NCBI GenBank assembly: GCA_023425285.1
Contig: JAFACY010000270.1
Span: 1-10,553, forward strand
Length of the DNA: 10,553 nt
Reading direction: 5' to 3'
From: Bacillota bacterium
Lineage (GTDB): Bacteria; Bacillota; Clostridia; Tissierellales; Sedimentibacteraceae
The translations under genes were made by a program, and so were the position numbers. Numbering within the stretch: position 1 is the first letter of the stretch; each line of letters begins with the position of its first letter. Below the pieces are notes generated by a model, which saw only the letters and a list, made by a program, of their open reading frames with translations, was not told the DNA's origin and made no database searches. Shown here one piece after another: positions 1 to 5,803 of the stretch.

Positions 1-382
1 TGTCGGGGATTTGTACAAGCTTTATGAAATAGACGAAGCAATATACAAAAGCTACGTAAAGGGTAATTCAGTAGATTTTGATTACGAATTATATGATGGA
101 TTAATCATTGACATAGCAAAGGCCGAGGAAAAGGCAGCAGTGGTTGAAGTATTACCGGTTGAAGAGCCGTCAATAAAGGTCACAATAAACAATAAGCAAA
201 TCACTCTGCCAAGACGTGAAGATAACATGCCGTATATTTTTGCGGATATGCTTAACTATACCGACATTGATCCTTCCCAGCCGCAGGGCAATATTGTACT
301 GCTGCACAATGGCAGGAACGCTTCTTATTTAAATTTAGTAGCTGATAATGATGATATAATAATCAAATGGGAATCGGAATAG
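1..382 (+). CDS. C-terminal end of a probable FtsA-like (actin-family) cell-division/envelope protein, 5' partial
   Basis: The reading frame is open from base 2 at the left edge to TAG at 380-382, leaving about 126 residues. A TTG at 11 is in frame, but the frame continues upstream of it, so it is not taken as the start. The visible part has an acidic, alanine/valine-rich linker (roughly residues 35-53 of the fragment). A compact C-terminal domain follows, running from VTINNKQITLP through PQGNIVLLHNGRNASY to DNDDIIIKWE. From memory, this ending resembles the extra C-terminal domain (beta-grasp-like) on large FtsA-domain proteins of Clostridia. The ATPase core is outside the window, so the family call is an inference and no catalytic residue can be checked. 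The next gene begins 14 bases after the stop, which suggests co-transcription with the PilZ gene. An alternative is an unrelated protein with a similar ubiquitin-like tail. Confidence 0.5.
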   Translation, partial: VGDLYKLYEIDEAIYKSYVKGNSVDFDYELYDGLIIDIAKAEEKAAVVEVLPVEEPSIKVTINNKQITLPRREDNMPYIFADMLNYTDIDPSQPQGNIVLLHNGRNASYLNLVADNDDIIIKWESE

Positions 383-387
383 ATATC

Positions 388-393
388 GGAGGG
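388..393 (+). promoter_or_regulatory. Ribosome binding site setting the PilZ-gene start
   Basis: GGAGGG lies just upstream of ATG 397. An in-frame ATG at 367 would overlap the previous gene by 16 bases and has no comparable site before it, so 397 is the preferred start. Confidence 0.7.
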
Positions 394-396
394 AAT

Positions 397-1023
397 ATGC
401 AGGACTTGGAAAAGGTTGTTAAAATATTTAATGAGAAGGGCAATTTTCTTTGCAACGGTCTTCTTTTAAACATCAATAACAGAACTATTATGATGAAGGG
501 ATCAAATTTACCGGAATTGGAAACAGGAAGAAAAATCATAGTGGAAATTTACGATTTAAACGGAATTTCTCCTTATTTGTGTGAGGTTGGTCTTTCTTCA
601 ATCAATCAGCTCAATGCGTTGATTAAAAAAAAGGAGCCTGTTACCGAAAGAAGAAAAACCTTAAAGGTACAGACTCACCTATCATTTCCACCCAGCAGTA
701 TATACAGAGATGATGAGGATGTTACCGAGCATTTTAAGGACCTCCAAATTGATATGTTAAATTTAAGTGTGGGCGGAATGCTGATATCTGCAAATCATGA
801 ATTATTGGTCGGAGATCTCATTATATTCCATTTTTCGCATGAGGGAAACTCAATTATAATAAATGCAAGAGTAGTCAGAATCGATAAAAAACACGATATT
901 ATAACAAAAGAACGGTATGCTGTAAATTATGGCTGCATATTTGAAAAAATGCCAAGCAATAATGAGTCCGTAATTTTAAAATATTTATTTGACAGACAGC
1001 TGCAACTATACAGGAAGGAATAG
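397..1023 (+). CDS. PilZ-domain protein, putative c-di-GMP receptor
   Basis: This predicted 208-residue cytoplasmic protein has two parts. Residues 1 to about 80 form an N-terminal, beta-rich region as in two-domain (YcgR-like) PilZ proteins, though its family is not certain. A PilZ domain covers about residues 82-205. The PilZ signatures are ERRKTLKV at 84-91 and NLSVGG at 122-127, the latter matching the (D/N)xSxxG motif. PilZ domains bind c-di-GMP through an RxxxR motif plus (D/N)xSxxG and usually control motility, surface polymers or secretion. Here the second arginine of RxxxR is replaced: R86 pairs with K90, so ligand binding may be altered. The start at 397 is chosen from the GGAGGG site. 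The SLH gene begins 5 bases after the stop, so the two are probably co-transcribed. The PilZ call is firm; the ligand and target are inferred. Confidence 0.85.
   Translation: MQDLEKVVKIFNEKGNFLCNGLLLNINNRTIMMKGSNLPELETGRKIIVEIYDLNGISPYLCEVGLSSINQLNALIKKKEPVTERRKTLKVQTHLSFPPSSIYRDDEDVTEHFKDLQIDMLNLSVGGMLISANHELLVGDLIIFHFSHEGNSIIINARVVRIDKKHDIITKERYAVNYGCIFEKMPSNNESVILKYLFDRQLQLYRKE
860..887 (+). promoter_or_regulatory. Possible sigma-28-type promoter inside the PilZ gene
   Basis: TAAA at 860-863, a 16-base spacer, and ATCGATAA at 880-887 resemble the FliA/SigD consensus TAAA-N15-GCCGATAA. All 4 bases of the first box and 6 of 8 of the second match, with one extra spacer base. The site lies about 140 bases before the SLH gene and could add a motility-linked promoter for the SLH and ComFB genes. 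It is inside coding sequence and may be chance. Confidence 0.2.
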
Positions 1024-1028
1024 AGCTT

Positions 1029-2807
1029 ATGAAAAGAATAACTATAATAACCATCACATTAATAATTATATTCAGTGTTTTCAATATGAGCTACGGAGCG
1101 ATACAAAGAGATATGAAAGCTAAATTCACCGTATCTGACATATCCGGAACAAAATATAAGGAAATTACAATAACTCCTTATTATGACTACGATGAGGAGA
1201 GGGAAAATGAGTACAGGATATATCTGCCCTCAGGTTATTTTGTCGATGGGAAAAGTGCTTCCTTTGCAGCCGACAGGAACGGGAAATATTCTTTCACCGT
1301 TTATTACGGAACCAATAAAAAAACTTTTACATACACCGTTAAAAATGTTGAGCAATCTGATGATGAAGACAAGGAAGACAAAAAAGACATAAGTATTGAT
1401 TACAAATTGATGTATGACTACGAGAAAAAACAGCCGTTGTTCAACATAAAATTAGACAAGCTCAGGTCAGTAACAACACCGGGCGGCACATCCACAACGA
1501 ATGAAGTTAATTATTATATAAATAATTTAAACAATAATGTTCCTTTTGACTTTACAATTATTATCGACGGTCATTCATATGATTTTAAAATCATAAAATC
1601 AGGAGAATTTTATTTACTTGTATACATTTCACCTGTAAATTACAATGACTACAGCACTGTCGTAGAATATCACGGCTACAATTTCACCAATAACGATACT
1701 TACACAACTAATCCGCCAAAGGATATCTATGACGATAATGGCAACTATCAGGTATTAGTCACATCCGGCAGCTCACAGCATATTTTTAATTTCAGCATAA
1801 CAGGGATAGACTACCGAAGACCTTTCGTCGACATCACTCTTCTCAATGATGATACATTTTATTTAGAGGCTGAGGATGATTTTGGTCTGAGTCATATAAT
1901 CACCTTTGACGGCAAATATGTACCGGTTACCAATACACCCGCCAAAGAAATCTTCGAATATAACCATGACACAAAGTTAAGATACAACGGAGAATATACA
2001 TTTGTGGTTGTTGATAAAAAGGGTAACAGAACAGTGGAAACTATTCAGGTCAAGACATTAAGAAGCACTCCGAGAAATCATAAATTTGACCCCAAGGTGC
2101 ACGGTAAGGATTATAACGAATATCTGTTTGAAAATATAGGGCAACAATATAAACCGTCCAAGGATGACGAGGAAAAACTGTTTGATAACATTCTGCCCGC
2201 TTACATGAACGGTAAAAGTCTCGAGAAGTTTGGTCCTGATTTACCTATATCTAGAGCTGAGATAGTTACAATATTTTGCAGATTGAACAATTTGCCTTAT
2301 GACAACAGCGCATATTTAAAAACTAAGTTTACGGATATACAGGACCATTGGGCAAGAGATTACATTGCCATGGGCAGCAGCAAAAAATATATTTCAGGCT
2401 ATAAGGACAAAACCTTCAAGCCCGACAACAATGTTACGAGAGCTGAATTTTGTCAGATGCTTACAAAAATAAGTGCATACAAGACACCATTAAATGCCAT
2501 ACCGGCATCTAACAACATAAGCTATACGGATATATCGGGTCATTGGGCTGAAAAAGAAATAATTAAAATTGCCGGAAGAAACCTGATTGAAAGCGGCAGC
2601 AATTTTTATCCTGACAGAGCCATAACCAGAGGTGAAGTAGTTCATGCAATCAATATGCTGTATGGATTCAGTCCGTCATATATAGAGTTGGGCTACACAA
2701 ATACCTTATATAATAAAAACTTTGGTTTTCAGGATATTTACGGGCACAAATATTACAATGATATTATTATCTCTGTAGTAGGTATGTACAGAGAAAAAAT
2801 AAAATAA
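1029..2807 (+). CDS. Secreted cell-surface protein with Ig-like modules and C-terminal SLH repeats
   Basis: This 592-residue protein is predicted to be exported and bound to the cell wall. An N-terminal Sec signal peptide is visible: KR followed by a hydrophobic core at about 4-19, with likely cleavage near SYG-A (residue 23). Three regions share a strand pattern NGxYxFxV at about 84-91, 237-244 and 320-327, suggesting diverged Ig-like modules; the third has the VDKKGNRT turn typical of bacterial Ig folds. A charged linker lies at 110-120. SLH repeats follow: a shortened one at about 387-422 (SRAE at 408-411), a full one at 434-482 (TRAE at 470-473), another at 499-545 (TRGE at 533-536), and the beginning of a fourth at 567-586. 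SLH repeats bind pyruvylated secondary cell-wall polymer. AGGAAGG at 1012-1018 supports the ATG at 1029. The partner or ligand of the N-terminal part is unknown. Its neighbours, PilZ and ComFB proteins, hint at second-messenger control of an envelope function. Confidence 0.85.
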   Translation: MKRITIITITLIIIFSVFNMSYGAIQRDMKAKFTVSDISGTKYKEITITPYYDYDEERENEYRIYLPSGYFVDGKSASFAADRNGKYSFTVYYGTNKKTFTYTVKNVEQSDDEDKEDKKDISIDYKLMYDYEKKQPLFNIKLDKLRSVTTPGGTSTTNEVNYYINNLNNNVPFDFTIIIDGHSYDFKIIKSGEFYLLVYISPVNYNDYSTVVEYHGYNFTNNDTYTTNPPKDIYDDNGNYQVLVTSGSSQHIFNFSITGIDYRRPFVDITLLNDDTFYLEAEDDFGLSHIITFDGKYVPVTNTPAKEIFEYNHDTKLRYNGEYTFVVVDKKGNRTVETIQVKTLRSTPRNHKFDPKVHGKDYNEYLFENIGQQYKPSKDDEEKLFDNILPAYMNGKSLEKFGPDLPISRAEIVTIFCRLNNLPYDNSAYLKTKFTDIQDHWARDYIAMGSSKKYISGYKDKTFKPDNNVTRAEFCQMLTKISAYKTPLNAIPASNNISYTDISGHWAEKEIIKIAGRNLIESGSNFYPDRAITRGEVVHAINMLYGFSPSYIELGYTNTLYNKNFGFQDIYGHKYYNDIIISVVGMYREKIK

Positions 2808-2827
2808 TTAATCTTAGGGGGATTAAA

Positions 2828-3100
2828 ATGGTTGTAAATTATATGGAAGAAATAGTAAAAAACTTTGTTAATCAAACATTGAAGAACGATCCCGCATATG
2901 CGAATATCTGCACCTGCGAACAATGCTTTGATGACATAATGGCAAAATCATTAAATAATATTAAGCCGTACTATATCACAACAAAAAAGGGCGAAGTATA
3001 CGCCGAATACTCATCCCTTGCAACTCAGAATCATGCAGAGGTTATTTCAGAAGTGATTAAAGCAATTGAATTTGTTTCGAGAAATAAGAATCACGAATAA
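2828..3100 (+). CDS. comFB: ComFB-family protein (late competence development protein family)
   Basis: This small 90-residue soluble protein matches the ComFB family along its whole length. It begins NYMEEIV, has a cysteine cluster CTCEQC (C28, C30, C33), then the YYITTKKGEVYAEYSSL segment, and ends in a helix AEVISEVIKAIEFV. Bacillus subtilis ComFB is encoded in the comF operon, binds zinc and has no settled role in DNA uptake. ComFB-domain proteins elsewhere, for example CdgR of cyanobacteria, have been reported as cyclic-dinucleotide receptors. No comFA or comFC gene is nearby, so a competence role is not supported by context. The gene follows the SLH gene by 20 bases and has a strong AGGGGGA site at 2816-2822, five bases before ATG 2828; an in-frame ATG at 2843 is less well placed. 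It is the last gene of the plus-strand cluster, before the shared terminator. The family call is firm; a signalling role is inferred. Confidence 0.88.
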   Translation: MVVNYMEEIVKNFVNQTLKNDPAYANICTCEQCFDDIMAKSLNNIKPYYITTKKGEVYAEYSSLATQNHAEVISEVIKAIEFVSRNKNHE

Positions 3101-3118
3101 CAATGAGGTTAGGGCATA

Positions 3119-3149
3119 AAAAATAAGCGTCAACCCGGCGCTTATTTTT
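3119..3149. terminator. Bidirectional rho-independent terminator between comFB and cheD
   Basis: AAAAATAAGCG (3119-3129) and CGCTTATTTTT (3139-3149) form a perfect 11-base-pair stem with a 9-base loop, TCAACCCGG. The A/T ends of the stem supply a U-run for whichever strand is transcribed, so it can stop both converging operons. The right arm overlaps two bases of the cheD stop codon (3148-3150). Confidence 0.85.
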
Positions 3150-3630
3150 ATATTATTTTAAGGTCTTTCCCAAAGGATTTGATTGTCAGATTGCCTGTCG
3201 TGCTGTCAAAAGTGATTGTTCGTCCGTAATTTTGTCCGACATCCTCCGAGAAAAGCTTGATTTTTAATTTCTGTAATGTTTCTTTGGTAGCTACTACATT
3301 TCTTTCTCCTATATTGCCTATGGTTGAGCTTCCCTTTATATCGAACATCCTGGCCCCGCCTGCAATTTTAGCAATCATTCTTGAGCGTGAACAGCCTAAG
3401 CGTTCCATTTGTCTTATCATTTCATCTATTCCTGTATCGGCATACTTGAAAACATTGCTTTTATCCGAGTTTGTGTTGTATGGAAGCATTATGTGAGCCA
3501 TCCCTGCGATTTGTGCCGCCTTATCAATAATACAAATACCTACACAAGAACCAAGAGCGTATGAAATTAATCCCTTCGGGACATTGACTATCTTCATGTC
3601 TGAAATACCTACGTTTACTGCCTGACTCAT
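3148..3630 (-). CDS. cheD: CheD chemoreceptor glutamine deamidase
   Basis: At 160 residues this is a normal-length CheD, a cytoplasmic enzyme that deamidates glutamines of methyl-accepting chemotaxis receptors and also binds and stimulates CheC. The catalytic cysteine is visible in ALGSCVG (C29) and the histidine in GMAHIMLP (H46); the conserved GGARMF segment is at about 91-96. The position six residues before the cysteine, threonine in Thermotoga CheD, is serine here (S23), which keeps a hydroxyl. Its ATG overlaps the cheC stop as ATGA (3627-3630). The site before the start is weak, so translation is probably coupled to cheC. It is the last gene of the flagellar operon and ends inside the shared terminator. 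No receptor, cheA or cheW gene is in the window, so the substrate proteins are encoded elsewhere. Confidence 0.95.
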   Translation of the reverse strand: MSQAVNVGISDMKIVNVPKGLISYALGSCVGICIIDKAAQIAGMAHIMLPYNTNSDKSNVFKYADTGIDEMIRQMERLGCSRSRMIAKIAGGARMFDIKGSSTIGNIGERNVVATKETLQKLKIKLFSEDVGQNYGRTITFDSTTGNLTIKSFGKDLKII

Positions 3631-4232
3631 ATATCTATTCCAAACCTCTTCAGTAAGATTCCCAGGGATGTCATGCTTGGCAACAGAAGCATATGGCTGT
3701 ATACTGTTTCGTCCTGACAGTAATATTTTTCTTTAATAAATATAACCTTATCTGCCACTTCGGAAAACTCTGCCGTTACTGCATCTAAAAGTGCACCTGA
3801 CATGTCGATGTTCAGTGACGGAACTGTTATTTCAATTTTCATATTTGTAAGTGAGGAAATGGAGTTTACGTATGATGATACCATTATATTTCCTATTTCG
3901 GACAATGCGGACATTTCCATTTCAGATATTTCTTCAAAGCTGTGAAGATCTGTTCCAAGAAGTGAATTTAATATCAGATGTACAAATTCTTTTTTTAATA
4001 AAAATAATATTATCCCGTCAATATCACCCTCAAAGCTTACTAAAATCCCAACAACGATATTTTCTGCACCTCCTATAGATTTAATTATATCATCATAATC
4101 TAACAAACTCACCTCAGGCACATTCATATCTATTCTTTTGGAAAGCATTGACGATAGAGATGTTGCAGCATTACCGGCGCCTATATTTCCTATTTCTTTT
4201 AATACATCTATGTGTATATCTTTTAATTCCAA
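3627..4232 (-). CDS. cheC: CheC CheY-P phosphatase
   Basis: CheC removes phosphate from CheY-P and, with CheD, helps chemotactic adaptation. Starting at TTG 4232 the protein has 201 residues, close to the usual CheC length. Both pseudo-symmetric active sites of the form (D/S)xxxExxN-x22-P are intact: D9, E13, N16, P39 and S108, E112, N115, P138. The frame could be extended to GTG 4307, directly after the stop of the preceding gene. The extra 25 residues would be encoded by the inverted-repeat spacer and do not look like CheC. The AAAGGAG site seven bases before the TTG decides the shorter start. The gene overlaps cheD by four bases. A 75-base spacer with an inverted repeat and a possible sigma-28 promoter separates it from the DUF342 gene, so it may have some independent expression. 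Confidence 0.93.
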   Translation of the reverse strand: MELKDIHIDVLKEIGNIGAGNAATSLSSMLSKRIDMNVPEVSLLDYDDIIKSIGGAENIVVGILVSFEGDIDGIILFLLKKEFVHLILNSLLGTDLHSFEEISEMEMSALSEIGNIMVSSYVNSISSLTNMKIEITVPSLNIDMSGALLDAVTAEFSEVADKVIFIKEKYYCQDETVYSHMLLLPSMTSLGILLKRFGIDI

Positions 4233-4239
4233 ATTGGTG

Positions 4240-4246
4240 CTCCTTT
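4240..4246 (-). promoter_or_regulatory. Ribosome binding site setting the cheC TTG start
   Basis: AAAGGAG on the minus strand lies seven bases before TTG 4232. It is the only good site near the N-terminus and places the start exactly where CheC homology begins (ELKDIHIDVLKEIGN). Confidence 0.75.
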
Positions 4247-4271
4247 CTTTACAGTAGTTATGATATGGATA

Positions 4272-4294
4272 ATGGAACGATATTATCGTTCCAT
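4272..4294. repeat. Perfect inverted repeat in the DUF342-cheC spacer
   Basis: ATGGAACGATA and TATCGTTCCAT flank a single central T: an 11-base perfect inverted repeat. As RNA it would form a 9-base-pair stem with a 5-base loop, TATTA. No U-run follows on either strand, so it is not a standard terminator. It could be a protein-binding operator, an RNA-processing or stabilising hairpin, or both. Its minus-strand left arm overlaps the possible sigma-28 -10 element. Confidence 0.7.
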
Positions 4295-4310
4295 GTGAAT
4301 ATTCCACTTA
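4283..4310 (-). promoter_or_regulatory. Possible sigma-28-type promoter for cheC-cheD
   Basis: On the minus strand, TAAG (4310-4307, using the preceding stop codon), a 16-base spacer and AACGATAA (4290-4283) resemble TAAA-N15-GCCGATAA: 3 of 4 and 6 of 8 bases match. Transcription would begin roughly 45 bases before the cheC TTG. The sigma factor for it is encoded in the same operon. The match is partial. Confidence 0.3.
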
Positions 4311-5783
4311 CGCTTCGATATCTCCGGGATTCAGAGGTACTATTGATATATCATTTCCGTCATTATAAATTTTGCTGAAGCTGATATCCTGTCTTACTCT
4401 GTACTTCATCCATCCAATTGATATTCTTGTATTTGAAAACACTGTTCCCTTACAGATTATCTTATGATCTTCAATATTGTCCTTAGGAGCAATATCCTCC
4501 AGTTGCTGCTGAAGCTCAGTAACATCATTACTTAATTTTATTTTTCTCATCAGCAATTGTCTTTTAACCGCAATTTTATTTTCGTTATCGAGGGAGGACG
4601 TTTCTATTAAAAATATCTTTTCATCCACATCCTTCAATTCGTTTTTCTTTTCATTTATTTCTTTTTCCATCTTCAAATTCAACCGGCTCTTAGCTTCAAA
4701 AACCTTCAATTCTTCCTGATATCTGTCAAGATTAATTACAATATTTGTTTCTGGGTTGGTCTTGCCGCCTATTGTTTTAGCAGAAATAATATTTTCTGCC
4801 CGTGTTATTCCGCCTATGATTGTACCCGTAGCTCCACGCAGCATTATGGAATCCTTTGCTATTACCTCACTGTTTATCAGTGCCTCTGCATAAATGTTGC
4901 TTTCACTGAAAATTGTAGCATTTTCAATATATTTGCTTGTAATGTTACCTTTTGCCACAATGGTTCCTTTTCCCATGCCGTTCATTCCCTTGCTGATTAC
5001 AACCTCACCATCAGATTTTATGAACGCACCTTCAACCATGCCTCTTATTTTGATATCACCCTTAGCAGTTACTGAAAATCCTTCCTTTACATCTCCGTTT
5101 ACCACTACGCTTCCTATGAAGTCTATATTACCTGTGTTATTGTCAACGTTGTTTACCCTGTAAATGCTGTCAACATAAACCTTGCCGCCTTTAAACTCAA
5201 CGCAGCCGTCAGTGCTTGCCAAAAGCTGCATCGCATCTTCGGATATGTGAGTATTTGCGCCATGATTAAATGAAACAGTCTTGCCTTTTTTGTATATTAC
5301 CGGATTGCCGTACACATCGATACCATCTTCTCCCTCCTGTACGGGGATTATATGGCATAGCACTGTGTCCTTTGTAACATTGATAACATTGTTAAGGTTC
5401 CTGAAATCAATCGTTCCGTCATCGTCTTCTGTAAACTTGCTCCCGGTTGAAATATCAAAATCATAAACCAATTCCGCATCCTTGCCGTCTACGGGGTCCT
5501 TACCTACAGCTGCAATAAGTTCCTTTGAATAAACTTTCTCCTTACAGAAACTTCTTATTTCTTCCTCTCTTATTCCATATACGATATCCTGCTCGGACAG
5601 ATAATTAAAAATTTCTTCGGGATTCACTTCTGCTTCTTTATTAACTAATTCAATTCTTATATAAGCCTTTAATTTATTGGCAGAAACAAGATGATTAATT
5701 ATGTACAATGGTTGTTGTTCTTCTTCCTGGGGTATTATGCTATCACTTATTTCTACAACTTTATTTTCGTTTGTTAAAGACAT
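4308..5783 (-). CDS. FapA-like (DUF342) flagellar assembly protein A family
   Basis: This 491-residue protein has no signal peptide or membrane segment and is predicted cytoplasmic. Residues about 27-110 form the N-terminal part. Residues about 150-340 are a long glycine-rich beta region with repeated short strands (for example GNIDFIGSVVVNGDVKEGF, then KGDIKIRGMVEG), typical of the DUF342 beta-roll. A charged helical stretch at about 352-432 is a likely coiled coil, and a short C-terminal beta segment follows. In Vibrio vulnificus, FapA links sugar transport (EIIA-Glc) to polar flagellar assembly. In clostridia, DUF342 genes are common beside the sigma-28 gene, but their exact role is not settled. 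A strong AGGGGGAT site precedes ATG 5783. It sits 20 bases after the rod gene and before cheC, consistent with a motility role. The family call is firm; the role is inferred. Confidence 0.88.
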   Translation of the reverse strand: MSLTNENKVVEISDSIIPQEEEQQPLYIINHLVSANKLKAYIRIELVNKEAEVNPEEIFNYLSEQDIVYGIREEEIRSFCKEKVYSKELIAAVGKDPVDGKDAELVYDFDISTGSKFTEDDDGTIDFRNLNNVINVTKDTVLCHIIPVQEGEDGIDVYGNPVIYKKGKTVSFNHGANTHISEDAMQLLASTDGCVEFKGGKVYVDSIYRVNNVDNNTGNIDFIGSVVVNGDVKEGFSVTAKGDIKIRGMVEGAFIKSDGEVVISKGMNGMGKGTIVAKGNITSKYIENATIFSESNIYAEALINSEVIAKDSIMLRGATGTIIGGITRAENIISAKTIGGKTNPETNIVINLDRYQEELKVFEAKSRLNLKMEKEINEKKNELKDVDEKIFLIETSSLDNENKIAVKRQLLMRKIKLSNDVTELQQQLEDIAPKDNIEDHKIICKGTVFSNTRISIGWMKYRVRQDISFSKIYNDGNDISIVPLNPGDIEA

Positions 5784-5803
5784 GTAATTATCCCCCTAAT
5801 TTT

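Noticed and set aside
367..396. Earlier ATG start for the PilZ protein overlapping the FtsA-like gene
   Set aside because: There is no ribosome binding site before it, while GGAGGG stands just before ATG 397.
2808..2827. Riboswitch or separate promoter before comFB
   Set aside because: The gap is only 20 bases and is filled by the ribosome binding site; no room for an aptamer.
4272..4294. Inverted repeat as an intrinsic terminator
   Set aside because: The stem is followed by TATCC or GTGAA and not by a run of U on either strand.
4233..4307. 25-residue N-terminal extension of cheC from GTG 4307
   Set aside because: It would be encoded by the inverted-repeat spacer, is not like any CheC N-terminus, and the ribosome binding site fits TTG 4232.
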